Positions 55,239-64,000 of a stretch of 64,000 nucleotides of DNA are shown in pieces (position 1 is the stretch's first letter; every line of letters begins with the position of its first letter). The DNA is from Luteimonas saliphila. GTDB taxonomy: Bacteria; Pseudomonadota; Gammaproteobacteria; Xanthomonadales; Xanthomonadaceae. A program made the position numbers and the translations under genes. The notes below the pieces were generated by a model. It was not told the origin of the DNA and did not search any database. It saw only the letters and a program-made list of their open reading frames with translations. The stretch spans positions 1-64,000 of the forward strand of contig NZ_JAETWA010000010.1 in assembly GCF_016774335.1 (NCBI RefSeq), read 5' to 3'.

Positions 55239-55702
55239 GAGCCGTAAAGCGAGCCGAGCACCGCAGCCGGTGGCGGCCGAAGAGGCGCCCATGTCTGAGC
55301 GCAGCGAGTTTGGGCGCCGTGCCGCCGCCGGCGAGGAGCGCAGGGGACCGGCGCGGCGAAGCCGTGCCGGCTCGCGTCCGGTGAAAGGGCTTTTGGTTCC
55401 TTTTGGCCCGTCAAAAGGAACTCGCCCGCGCAGCGGGCGAAAGCTCTTGCTCTTGCCTTCGAAGTGCTTGCTCGTTTCGCAAGAAAAGCAACTGCAACAG
55501 CTTCCGCGCTGTCGCGCGGGTGACTTTTGTCTTGGCAAAAGTCACCAAAACCGTTTTCGCCGGACGCGAGCCGGACTGGCTGCGCCAGTCCGGTTCCCTG
55601 CGCTTCTCGGTCGGCGGGGCACGCGGCCCAAACTCGCTGCGCTCAAACATGGGCCGCTCTCCGGCCCCGCCGCCCTGCGATGCTCGGCTCGCTTTACGGC
55701 TC
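55239..55702. repeat. Large imperfect inverted repeat (intergenic element)
   Basis: GAGCCGTAAAGCGAGCCGAG with CA at 55239-55260 recurs inverted at 55681-55702. Between them the two halves stay alignable over about 200 bases each: GAGCGCAGCGAGTTTGGG, GGCTCGCGTCCGG, TTTTGGT and AAAAGT/AAAAGGA motifs occur in mirrored order. Frames on both strands give the same pseudo-peptide words (SRKASRA, ERSEFG, SGSRP), which shows they are translations of one repeat and not proteins. The element splits the glycosidase operon. Its nature (transposon-like, structured RNA or other) is unknown. Confidence 0.8.
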
Positions 55703-55713
55703 GGAAAGCCAAC

Positions 55714-55757
<44 letters not shown>

Positions 55758-55784
55758 GCACAGGTCATGCCCCAGGAGAACGCC

Positions 55785-57572
55785 ATGACGCAGGTATTGC
55801 CGATGGCCGCAGTGCGACCCGCCTCGATCGTCAGTCAGGCGCGGAGCACGCTGCTCGCGCTGTTCGCCACGGCCACTCTCGTGCTGGCCGGTTGCCAGCG
55901 TCAACCCGCCGCCCCTGCCGATGCGTCCGTGCCCGAGGCGGCCGCCGCAGCCGATGCGGCGGACGGCGTTGCAAGCGCGGGTGCGAGAAACAACAACACG
56001 ACCGGTGAACGCCCGATCCCGCGCTTCGAAAGCAAGGACGGCAAGCACGCCCTGATCGTCGACGGCGCCCCGTTCCTGGTCCTCGGCGGACAGGCGCACA
56101 ACTCGAGCAACTATCCCGAGCCGCTCAAGCAGGTGTGGCCGGCGCTCGACGACCTGGGCGCGAACACGCTGTCGATCTCGGTGGCCTGGGAACAGGTCGA
56201 GCCGGAGGAGGGCAGGTTCGACTTTTCCTTCGTCGACCATCTGCTGGCGCAGGCGCGCGAACACGACAAGCGGCTGATCCTGCTGTGGTTCGCGACCTGG
56301 AAGAACAACGGTCCCGCCTATGCGCCGCGCTGGGTGAAGCTGGACAACGACCGCTTCCCGCGCGTGGTGCTGCAGGACGGTACGGTGCTGAACTCGCTGT
56401 CGCCGCACGCGAAGGCCACGCTCGAGGCCGACCGCAAGGCCTTCGCGAAACTGATGGCGTACCTGCGCGACCACGATGCGCAGCGCACGGTGATCATGGT
56501 GCAGCCGCAGAACGAGCCGGGCACCTACGGCGGGGTGCGCGACTTCTCGCCGATGGCACAGGAAGTATTCGAAGCACCGGTGCCGGAGGCGCTGGTCGAG
56601 TACCTGGACAGGTCGCCCGGCACCTGGCGCGAGGTGTTCGGCGACGATGCCGACGAGACCTTCCACGCCTGGCACATCGCCCGCTACATCGACCAGGTCG
56701 CGCAGGCTGGCAAGGCCGAGTACCCGCTGCCGATGTACGTCAACGCCGCGCTGCGTGGACCATTCAACCCGGGCCAGCCGGGACAGTACGCCAGCGGTGG
56801 ACCGACCGACAACATGCTCGACGTGTACAAGGCCGCGGCACCGAACATCGACCTGCTGGCGCCCGACATCTACATGCCGGAGTACTTGCACTACACCACG
56901 GTGCTCGAGCGCTACGCACGGCCGGACAACGCGCTGTTCGTCGCCGAGACCGGCAACACCCCGACCTACGCGCGCTACCTGTTCGCCGCGCTCGGCCACA
57001 ACGGCATCGGCTGGGTGCCGTTCGGCATGGACTACACGCCGTACGGCAATTGGCCGCTGGGCGCGAAGCGCACCACGCCTGAGTCCATCGCTCCGTTCGC
57101 GGTCGGCTACGCGCTGGTCAACCAGGGCATGCGCGAGTTCGCGAAGGCCGCGTCCGAGGGCAAGCTGCGTGGCGTCGCGGAGCAACCCGGCGTCCCTGAG
57201 CAGCAGGTCAGGCTCAATGACCGCTGGAACGCCACCATCGCCTACGGCCTGCCGCACTTCTGGTTCCAGGGCGCGGTGCCGGGCAATCCCGAGCCGATCG
57301 GTGGCGCGCTGATCGCCGAGATCGGACCGGACGAGTTCCTGGTTACCGGCATGCACGCGCGGGTGACGATCCATCCGGCCACCGATGGCCAGGCGCTGAT
57401 CTACGACCGTGTCGAGGAAGGCCGCTACGTCGATGGGGAGTGGGAATTCCACCGCAACTGGAATGGCGACCAGACCGATTACGGAGTCAATTTTTCCGAT
57501 GCCGTGCAGCTGCTGCGCGTGACGTTGGCGACCTACCGCACCACTTCCGATGCAACGCAACAGGAGAACTGA
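55785..57572 (+). CDS. GH35 beta-galactosidase-like lipoprotein (DUF5597 C-terminus)
   Basis: A lipoprotein of 595 residues; the signal ends in VLAGC. A linker rich in Ala, Pro and Asp follows. The TIM barrel carries acid/base E244 in [12 protein letters not shown] and the predicted nucleophile E388 in [11 protein letters not shown]. The C-terminal domain is of the DUF5597 type found in bacterial GH35 enzymes such as those acting on xyloglucan galactose. The ATG at 55785 has CAGGAG 8 bases upstream; 55767 is an alternative. The GH31 gene follows 4 bases after the stop. Confidence 0.9.
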   Translation: MTQVLPMAAVRPASIVSQARSTLLALFATATLVLAGCQRQPAAPADASVPEAAAAADAADGVASAGARNNNTTGERPIPRFESKDGKHALIVDGAPFLVLGGQAHNSSNYPEPLKQVWPALDDLGANTLSISVAWEQVEPEEGRFDFSFVDHLLAQAREHDKRLILLWFATWKNNGPAYAPRWVKLDNDRFPRVVLQDGTVLNSLSPHAKATLEADRKAFAKLMAYLRDHDAQRTVIMVQPQNEPGTYGGVRDFSPMAQEVFEAPVPEALVEYLDRSPGTWREVFGDDADETFHAWHIARYIDQVAQAGKAEYPLPMYVNAALRGPFNPGQPGQYASGGPTDNMLDVYKAAAPNIDLLAPDIYMPEYLHYTTVLERYARPDNALFVAETGNTPTYARYLFAALGHNGIGWVPFGMDYTPYGNWPLGAKRTTPESIAPFAVGYALVNQGMREFAKAASEGKLRGVAEQPGVPEQQVRLNDRWNATIAYGLPHFWFQGAVPGNPEPIGGALIAEIGPDEFLVTGMHARVTIHPATDGQALIYDRVEEGRYVDGEWEFHRNWNGDQTDYGVNFSDAVQLLRVTLATYRTTSDATQQEN

Positions 57573-57576
57573 CGCC

Positions 57577-60435
57577 ATGAACCCTCCCTTCAATCATGCG
57601 CGCTGGCTGGTGCTGCCGCTGGCGGCGGCCCTGGCGGGCTGCGGCGTCTCGGCGTCGGGTGCCTGGGAACGCACCGGCGACAGCGTCGTCGTGCGCCCGG
57701 GTGCCGATGGCGCCGCCGATGTGCGCCTGCAGGTCGTCGCCGACGACATCATCCGCGTCACCGCGGCGCCGGACGGCAAGTTCGAGCGCAGCGAAAGCCT
57801 GATGCGCGCGCCACGCGCCGGCGATGCGCCCGCGTTCGAGGTCGCCGAGGTCGACGGCAAGCTGCGTATCACTGCCGCCGCGATCTCCGCCGAGGTCTCC
57901 ACAAGTGATGGCCACGTCGCGTTCTTCGACGCCTCGGGCGAGCCACTGGTGTCCGAGATCGCAGGCGGCCGCAGTTTCGAGGCGGTCGAGTTCGAGGGCA
58001 AGCCCTACTACAGCATCCGCCAGCGTTTCGAGTCGCCCGACGACGAGGCGTTCCATGGCACCGGCATGCACCAGCAGGGCTGGGTGAACCTGAAGGGTCG
58101 CAACGTCGAGCTGCTGCAGCACAACATCGACATCGCGATCCCGTTCCTGACCTCGAGCCGCAACTACGGCATCCTCTGGGACAACAACTCGATCACCCGC
58201 TACGGCGACCCGCGCGGTCTGCGTCCGCTGCTCGACACCCTGACGCTCTACGACAAGGACGGAGTCGAAGGCGCGTTGACCGCGACCTATGCGGTCGATG
58301 GCGAGGCGAAGGTCGTCCGCCGAGAGGAGGAGGTCAACTACCAGTACATCGCCAACCTCGAGAAGTTCCCGGAAGAAGGCAAGAACCTGGCCGAAGGCGG
58401 CCGCAGCGAAGTGGTGTGGGAGGGCGAGATCGCCGCGAAGACCGACGGCCAGCACACCTTCTCGCTGTTCAACAGCGAGTACGCGAAGGTTTACATCGAC
58501 GGCGAGCTGGTCATGGATCGCTGGCGCCAGAACTGGAACCCGTGGCACCACGAGTTCGCGCTGGACCTCAAGGCCGGAGAGCGCCGCAAGCTGCGGCTGG
58601 AGTGGGATCGGATCGAGCCGGCGTATATCGCGCTGCTCGCGCGTGACCCGCTGCCTGCGCAAGAGGCGAACGACCTGTCGATCTGGTCCGAAGCCGCGCA
58701 CGTCGTGGATTACTACGTCGTCGCCGGCGACGACGCCGACGAGGTGATCGCCGGTTATCGCGAACTCACCGGCAAATCCGTGCTGCTGCCGAAGTGGGCC
58801 TACGGCTTCTGGCAAAGCCGCGAGCGTTACAAGACCCAGAAGGAACTCACCGACACGCTCGACGAGTACCGCCGCCGCGGCCTGCCGATCGACAACATCG
58901 TGCTCGACTGGTCGTACTGGCCGGAGGACGCCTGGGGCTCGCATGACTTCGACCCGCAGCACTTCCCGGACCCGGAAGGCATGATCAGGCACGTGCACGA
59001 CCGCAACGCGCAGATCATGATCTCGGTCTGGCCGAAGTTCTACCCGACCACCGACCACTTCAAGGAACTCGATGCCAAGGGCCATATGTACAAGCGCAAC
59101 ATCGAGGTCGGCGAACGCGACTGGATCGGCGAGGGCTACCTGAGCTCGTTCTACGATCCCTACTCGGAGGAAGCGCAGGGCATCTTCTGGCGCCAGATCG
59201 ACGACAAGCTCAACAGCAAGGGCATCGATGCCTGGTGGCTGGACGCGGTCGAGCCTGACCTGCACAGCAACATCGACATCGGCGAGCGCAAGGCGCGGAC
59301 CACGCCGACGGCGCTGGGGCCGTCCGTCGAGTACTTCAACTCCTACGCACTGCCCAATGCCGAAGGCGTGTACCGCGGCTCGCGCGAAGTCGATCCCGAC
59401 AAGCGCGTGTTCATCCTGACCAGGTCGGGCTTCGCCGGACAGCAACGCACCGCGTCCGCGCTGTGGACCGGCGACGTTGTGCCGCGCTGGGACGACATGC
59501 GCGAGCAGGTCGCCGCCCTGGTCAACGGCTCGATGGCCGGGGTGCCCAACAACACCTTCGACATCGGCGGCTTCTCGCCCGAGCGCCGCTACGAAACCCA
59601 CGACCCGGCGCACCTGCCGGAATGGCGCGAACTCAACCTGCGCTGGTTCCAGTTCGGCACCTTCGTGCCGCTGATGCGCTCGCACGGCCAGTACCCGCTG
59701 CGCGAGATCTGGAACATCGCGCCGCAGGGCACGCCGCACTACGACAGCTTCACCCACTACCTGAAGCTGCGTTACACGCTGCTGCCGTACATCTACACGC
59801 TGGCCGGCGATACCTGGCACAGGGATGGCAGCATCCTGCGCGCGCTGGGCATGGATTTCGGCGCCGATCCGCGGGTGGCCTCGATCAACGACCAGTACCT
59901 GTTCGGCCCGGCGTTCCTCGTCGCCCCGGTGACGACGTTCGGTGCGACCAGCCGCGAGGTCTACCTGCCCGCCGGCACCAGCTGGATCGAGTTCGCGACC
60001 GGTCGCCGCCACGAAGGCGGGCAGGCGATCCAGGCCGATGCGCCGCTGGCGCGGATGCCGCTGTTCGTGCGGGTCGGTTCGATCGTGCCGCGCAGCATCG
60101 TGCAGCAGTACGTCGATGAGCAGCGCGATGCGCCGGTGACGTTCGAGGTCTACACCGGCGCCGACGGCACGTTCTCGCTGTACGAGGATGACGGCCGCAA
60201 CTACGGCTACGAGCGTGGCGAATCCAGCCGCATCCCGCTGTCGTGGAACGAGGCCAGCGGCGAGCTGACCATCGGCGAACGCCAGGGCAGCTGGCCGGGC
60301 ATGCCGGCGGAGCGCGAGTTCCGCGTGCGCTGGATCGATGGTCCGCGTGGGGACAACGACACGCTGGAGCCGGCGGCCGACGTCAGCCTGCGCTACGACG
60401 GCACGGCGCAGGTCGTGACGCGCCCGGCGACATGA
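57577..60435 (+). CDS. GH31 alpha-xylosidase with PA14 insert, lipoprotein
   Basis: An enzyme of 952 residues with a lipobox signal (ALAGCG). A PA14 domain is inserted at about 250-365 (YQYIANLEKFPEEGKN to the LLARDP region), as in Cellvibrio Xyl31A. The catalytic barrel has nucleophile D556 in WWLDAVEPD and acid/base D633 in LWTGDVVPRW. This layout is characteristic of periplasmic alpha-xylosidases that trim the non-reducing xylose of xyloglucan oligosaccharides. It lies between GH35 and GH95 on the same strand. Confidence 0.94.
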   Translation: MNPPFNHARWLVLPLAAALAGCGVSASGAWERTGDSVVVRPGADGAADVRLQVVADDIIRVTAAPDGKFERSESLMRAPRAGDAPAFEVAEVDGKLRITAAAISAEVSTSDGHVAFFDASGEPLVSEIAGGRSFEAVEFEGKPYYSIRQRFESPDDEAFHGTGMHQQGWVNLKGRNVELLQHNIDIAIPFLTSSRNYGILWDNNSITRYGDPRGLRPLLDTLTLYDKDGVEGALTATYAVDGEAKVVRREEEVNYQYIANLEKFPEEGKNLAEGGRSEVVWEGEIAAKTDGQHTFSLFNSEYAKVYIDGELVMDRWRQNWNPWHHEFALDLKAGERRKLRLEWDRIEPAYIALLARDPLPAQEANDLSIWSEAAHVVDYYVVAGDDADEVIAGYRELTGKSVLLPKWAYGFWQSRERYKTQKELTDTLDEYRRRGLPIDNIVLDWSYWPEDAWGSHDFDPQHFPDPEGMIRHVHDRNAQIMISVWPKFYPTTDHFKELDAKGHMYKRNIEVGERDWIGEGYLSSFYDPYSEEAQGIFWRQIDDKLNSKGIDAWWLDAVEPDLHSNIDIGERKARTTPTALGPSVEYFNSYALPNAEGVYRGSREVDPDKRVFILTRSGFAGQQRTASALWTGDVVPRWDDMREQVAALVNGSMAGVPNNTFDIGGFSPERRYETHDPAHLPEWRELNLRWFQFGTFVPLMRSHGQYPLREIWNIAPQGTPHYDSFTHYLKLRYTLLPYIYTLAGDTWHRDGSILRALGMDFGADPRVASINDQYLFGPAFLVAPVTTFGATSREVYLPAGTSWIEFATGRRHEGGQAIQADAPLARMPLFVRVGSIVPRSIVQQYVDEQRDAPVTFEVYTGADGTFSLYEDDGRNYGYERGESSRIPLSWNEASGELTIGERQGSWPGMPAEREFRVRWIDGPRGDNDTLEPAADVSLRYDGTAQVVTRPAT

Positions 60436-60454
60436 GGCCAGCGGGGCACAGCGC

Positions 60455-62890
60455 ATGAACTTCGATCGGCGCCGGCGCGATGCGCTGAAGGCCGCGGCGC
60501 TCGCCGCGGTGGCCGGCGGCGCAGGAGCGGCCGGTTTCGGCCGGGGTGCGGACGCGCATGCCGCAGCGTCCACGCCAGCGATGGGCGTGGCCGCGGCCGC
60601 GGCTGGCGGCGACACCGATGCCAGCGCATGGGACGCGCTGCGCCTGTGGTATCCGCGCCCGGCGACGCAGTGGGTGGAGGCGCTGCCGCTGGGCAACGGC
60701 CGGCTCGGGGCGATGGTCTGGGGGGGCGGCAAGCACGAGCGCCTGCAGCTCAACGAGGACACGCTCTACGCCGGCGGCCCCTACGACCCGACTCCGCCGG
60801 ATGCGCTCGGGGCGCTGCCGGAGGTGCGCCGCCTCTTGTTCGCGCGCCACTACGCGGAAGCAGAGGCGCTGGCCAACGAGCACCTGATGGGGCGCCCCCT
60901 CAAGCAGATGCCCTATCAGCCGCTCGGCGACCTGGTGCTGGATTTCTTCGAGATTGCCGAGACCAACGGCTATCGCCGCGAACTCGACCTCGACCGTGCG
61001 CTGGCCACGTCCACCTTCGAGGCGCGCGGCCTGCAGCACCTGCGCGAGGTGTTCGTCTCGCCGGTCGACCAGTGCATCGCGATGCGGCTGTCGGGCGACA
61101 AGCCGGGCCGCATCTCCCTGCGCATCGCGCTCGACAGCGACCAGCCGGCCGCGAACCTCGAGGCCGACGGCGAGGCCGGCCTGCAGTTGCGCGGCCGCAA
61201 CCAGGTGGCGTTCGGGATCGAGGGGCGGCTGCGCTTCGCGCTGCGCCTGCAGGTGCTGCCGACCGGCGGCACGCTGCGCCACCATGACGACCGCATCGAG
61301 GTGCGCGAAGCCGACGAGGTGCTGCTGCTGCTCGCCGCCGCGACCAGCTTCCGCCGCTTCGACGATGTTTCCGGCGATCCGGACGCCATCACCCGCGATC
61401 AGCTTGCCGCAGCCGCACGCCGTTCCTGGCCGGAGATGCTCGACGACCACGTCGCGGCGCATCGTGCACTGTTTCGCCGCGTTTCGATCGATCTCGGCCG
61501 CACGCCGGCGGAGCAGGCCGCGCTGCCCACCGACGCGCGCGTCGCGCGCTTCGCCCAGGCGAACGATCCGCAGCTGGCCGCGCTCTACCACCAGTTCGGC
61601 CGCTACCTGCTGATCGCCAGTTCGCGCGCCGGCAGCCAGCCGGCGAACCTGCAGGGCATCTGGAACGACCTGCTGCAGCCGCCGTGGGAAAGCAAGTACA
61701 CGATCAACATCAACACCGAGATGAACTACTGGCCGGCGGAGGCGGGCGCACTGCACGAATGCGCGGAGCCGCTGGAACGAATGGTCTTCGAACTCGCCGA
61801 ACGCGGACGCGAGACCGCCCGGCGCATGTACGGCGCGCCGGGCTGGGTGGCCCACCACAACACCGACCTGTGGCGCGCGACCGCGCCGATCGACGGTGCG
61901 CAGTGGGGCCTGTGGCCGCTGGGTGGCGCCTGGCTGCTGCAGCACCTGTGGGACCGCTGGGATTATGGCCGCGACCCGGAGTACCTGCGCAAGGTGTACC
62001 CGCTGTTCCGGGGTGCGGCCGAGTTCTTCGCCGCCACCCTGGTCGAGGATCCCCACAACGGGGCGATGGTGACGGCGCCGTCGATCTCGCCGGAGAACGT
62101 GCATCCCTTCGGCGCCGCGCTGTGCGCCGGACCCTCGATGGACGCGCAGTTGCTGCGCGACCTGTTCGGCCAATGTATCGAGGCGGCCGCGTTGCTGGGT
62201 GTGGACGAGACGTTCGCGCGGCGGCTCGGAGCGTTGCGCGAGCGCCTGCCGCCGCACCGCATCGGCCAGGCCGGGCAATTGCAGGAATGGCAGGACGACT
62301 GGGACATGGACGTACCAGAGATCCACCACCGCCACGTCTCGCACCTGTACGCGCTGCATCCGTCGAGCCAGATCAACCTGCGCGACACGCCGCAACTGGC
62401 GGCCGCGGCGCGCCGCTCGCTCGAGATCCGCGGCGACGACGCCACCGGCTGGGGCATCGGCTGGCGCCTGAACCTGTGGGCGCGGCTGCGCGACGGCGCG
62501 CATGCGATGCAGATCCTGCGCATGCTGATCAGTCCCTCGCGCACCTATCCCAACCTGTTCGATGCGCATCCGCCGTTCCAGATCGACGGCAATTTCGGCG
62601 GCACCGCCGGCATCACCGAGATGCTGCTGCAGAGCTGGGGCGGCACGGTGTTCCTGCTGCCGGCGCTGCCGCGGGACTGGCCGACGGGCGAACTGCGCGG
62701 TGTCCGCGTGCGCAACGCGGCCTCCGTGGACCTGGCCTGGCGCGGGGGCGTGCTGGCCAGCGCGGCCCTGCGCAGCGACAAGGGCGGCGAGTACCGCGTG
62801 GACTACCGTGGCCGCGAGCTGGTGCTGACCCTGGCGGCTGGCGAGCAGGCGCTGCTCCGACCGGGCCGCGGCGGATTGCAGCGCACATGA
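60455..62890 (+). CDS. GH95 alpha-L-fucosidase, Tat-exported
   Basis: An enzyme of 811 residues. The N-terminus NFDRRRRDALKAAALAAVAG is a twin-arginine-type signal followed by a low-complexity linker. Catalytic residues by comparison with Bifidobacterium AfcA are N418 and N420 in TININTEMNYWPAEAG, E547 in SPENVHPF and D711 in QIDGNFGGTAG. The inverting alpha-1,2-fucosidase would remove fucose from fucosylated xyloglucan. It starts 19 bases after GH31. Confidence 0.93.
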   Translation: MNFDRRRRDALKAAALAAVAGGAGAAGFGRGADAHAAASTPAMGVAAAAAGGDTDASAWDALRLWYPRPATQWVEALPLGNGRLGAMVWGGGKHERLQLNEDTLYAGGPYDPTPPDALGALPEVRRLLFARHYAEAEALANEHLMGRPLKQMPYQPLGDLVLDFFEIAETNGYRRELDLDRALATSTFEARGLQHLREVFVSPVDQCIAMRLSGDKPGRISLRIALDSDQPAANLEADGEAGLQLRGRNQVAFGIEGRLRFALRLQVLPTGGTLRHHDDRIEVREADEVLLLLAAATSFRRFDDVSGDPDAITRDQLAAAARRSWPEMLDDHVAAHRALFRRVSIDLGRTPAEQAALPTDARVARFAQANDPQLAALYHQFGRYLLIASSRAGSQPANLQGIWNDLLQPPWESKYTININTEMNYWPAEAGALHECAEPLERMVFELAERGRETARRMYGAPGWVAHHNTDLWRATAPIDGAQWGLWPLGGAWLLQHLWDRWDYGRDPEYLRKVYPLFRGAAEFFAATLVEDPHNGAMVTAPSISPENVHPFGAALCAGPSMDAQLLRDLFGQCIEAAALLGVDETFARRLGALRERLPPHRIGQAGQLQEWQDDWDMDVPEIHHRHVSHLYALHPSSQINLRDTPQLAAAARRSLEIRGDDATGWGIGWRLNLWARLRDGAHAMQILRMLISPSRTYPNLFDAHPPFQIDGNFGGTAGITEMLLQSWGGTVFLLPALPRDWPTGELRGVRVRNAASVDLAWRGGVLASAALRSDKGGEYRVDYRGRELVLTLAAGEQALLRPGRGGLQRT

Positions 62891-63229
62891 ATCCGGCAGC
62901 GGGGCGAGGCAGCGGACTGGTTTCACGGGACACCGTTCCCTGCGATTGCTGCAATGCAGGAACCGCGACACGCCACTCCGGCTACCCTATGCGTCGGATG
63001 ACAGCGCAGTCATCCGGGGCCGTGACGGACGTGGCCTTGCTGTCGCTCGACGCAGGCATGGTTTCCGCGGCGACGGGTCCTCCGTGATGCCAGGCCGGGT
63101 CCGCTGGCGCGGGACGGACGGCGGCGGTGGATGCGGCGCCCGTGCAACCGGTCGGATCCAGTAGAAGCACCACCAGAACCACCAGTAGAACCACCAGCAG
63201 AAGCAGACGTACATCCCGGGAGGGAATAC
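62891..63229 (+). promoter_or_regulatory. Leader and promoter region of the MFS transporter gene
   Basis: No gene. GGATGAC (62996-63002) and GTCATCC (63009-63015) form a perfect inverted repeat around AGCGCA, a candidate operator. CTACCCTATG just upstream could be a -10 region. From 63160 to 63208 the leader is made of ACCACCAG/TAGAA words repeated irregularly. GGGAGGG sits before the ATG, as in both TonB receptor leaders. Confidence 0.5.
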
Positions 63230-64000
63230 ATGAGCAATCCCAACGCGTCAGGCGAGAACACCCGCTTCATCATCCTGATCAGCCTGGTGGCGACGATCGG
63301 CGGTTTCCTGTTCGGTTTCGACAGCGGCGTGATCAACGGCACCGTCGACGGGCTGAAGACGGCGTTCCAGTCGGACGCGGCGGTGACCGGCTTCAACGTC
63401 GCCTCGATGCTGCTGGGCTGCGCGATCGGCGCATGGTTCGCCGGCACCCTGGCCGACCGCTACGGGCGGCGCACGATGCTGCTGTGGGCGGCGGTGTTCT
63501 TCATCGTCTCGGCCTGGGGCTCGGGGATCTCGACCTCGTCGGCCGAATTCGTGGTGTACCGCGTCATCGGCGGCCTGGCGGTGGGCGCGGCGAGCGTGAT
63601 GTCGCCCGCCTACATCAGCGAGGTGTCGCCGGCGCGCTACCGCGGACGCCTGGCGACGATCCAGCAGATCGCGATCATCTCCGGCCTGTTCGCCGCGTTC
63701 CTGAGCAACTACCTGCTGGCCAGGATCGCCACCTCGTCGATGTCGGCGCTGTGGCTGGGCTACGAGGCCTGGCGCTGGATGTTCTGGGCGGAACTGGTCC
63801 CGGCGGCGCTGTTCTTCGTGCTGCTGTTCTTCATCCCCGAAAGCCCGCGCTACCTGGTCGCGCGCGGCCTGCGCGAGCGCGCGGAGCGGGTGCTGGTGCG
63901 GCTGTATGGCGCGGCGCAGGGCGCGCGCAAGCTGGTCGAGATCGACGATTCGCTGGCGGCCGACCACCACCGACCGCGGCTGTCCGACCTGATCAGCAAG
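63230..64000 (+). CDS. Sugar-porter MFS transporter (5' part, runs off the window)
   Basis: The first 257 codons are present with no stop. Six membrane helices, the loop 2-3 signature GTLADRYGRR and the post-TM6 signature PESPRYLVARG place it in the sugar-porter family (xylose, galactose or glucose/H+ symporters). Helix 1 contains GGFLFGFDSGVINGTVDG. It lies after the exo-glycosidases that release xylose, galactose and fucose, so it probably takes one of these into the cytoplasm. The start ATG at 63230 follows GGGAGGGAATAC. Confidence 0.9.
   Translation, partial: MSNPNASGENTRFIILISLVATIGGFLFGFDSGVINGTVDGLKTAFQSDAAVTGFNVASMLLGCAIGAWFAGTLADRYGRRTMLLWAAVFFIVSAWGSGISTSSAEFVVYRVIGGLAVGAASVMSPAYISEVSPARYRGRLATIQQIAIISGLFAAFLSNYLLARIATSSMSALWLGYEAWRWMFWAELVPAALFFVLLFFIPESPRYLVARGLRERAERVLVRLYGAAQGARKLVEIDDSLAADHHRPRLSDLISK

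Overview
The window is a high-GC chromosomal segment that reads like a Xanthomonadaceae/Lysobacteraceae gammaproteobacterium (Luteimonas, Lysobacter, Pseudoxanthomonas or Xanthomonas relatives). The grounds are the four TonB-dependent receptors coupled to exported glycosidases, the many short perfect intergenic hairpins, a REP-like repeat of the GGAGCGCCTTCAGGCGC type, and gene content. The genus is an inference; there is no rRNA or tRNA gene in the window.

Layout. Positions 1-9058 hold mostly housekeeping genes: dinB, a phosphoglycolate phosphatase, an unrecognised 158-residue protein, btuB under a cobalamin riboswitch, a TfoX C-terminal-domain protein coupled to a free methionine-(R)-sulfoxide reductase, a TMEM175-like membrane protein and bioD. 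Positions 9059-18969 hold two divergent RND efflux systems with one TetR regulator between them and no outer membrane channel gene. Positions 19084-32250 form an amino-sugar (N-acetylgalactosamine-type) locus: agaK, agaS, agaZ, a DMT transporter and an exported alpha-galactosidase-family enzyme in one operon. Divergent from it are an amidohydrolase lipoprotein, a DeoR repressor (agaR), a TonB receptor and a DUF4832-type protein. TTTCGTT-rich operator candidates lie in both promoter regions. Positions 32449-35218 hold phasin, queD and ETF-ubiquinone oxidoreductase.

Positions 35308-64000 form a plant polysaccharide locus whose enzyme set fits xyloglucan. It has two tandem TonB receptors, GH74 endo-xyloglucanase, GH2, a CE20-like acetylesterase, GH35 beta-galactosidase, GH31 alpha-xylosidase with a PA14 insert, GH95 alpha-L-fucosidase and a sugar-porter MFS permease that runs off the window end. 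Beside it lies a galactonate (De Ley-Doudoroff) operon (dgoA, dgoD, SMP-30 lactonase, dgoK) ending in a GH43 enzyme, with a divergent LysR regulator. Inferred working order: GH74 cuts the backbone, the receptors import oligosaccharides, the esterase and exo-enzymes strip acetyl, fucose, galactose, xylose and possibly arabinose in the periplasm, and released galactose can be oxidised and split by the Dgo enzymes.

Intergenic DNA is unusually rich in repeats: a 98-bp direct repeat (9-106 and 520-617), a dispersed element with copies near 109-196 and 32270-32356, a 167-bp tandem duplication that contains the stop codon of gph, a REPIN-like pair at 6330-6406, and a large inverted element bounded by hexanucleotide tracts (55189-55756) that splits the xyloglucan operon. 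Most other long open frames in this window are antisense shadows of real genes, caused by the high GC3 of the coding strand.
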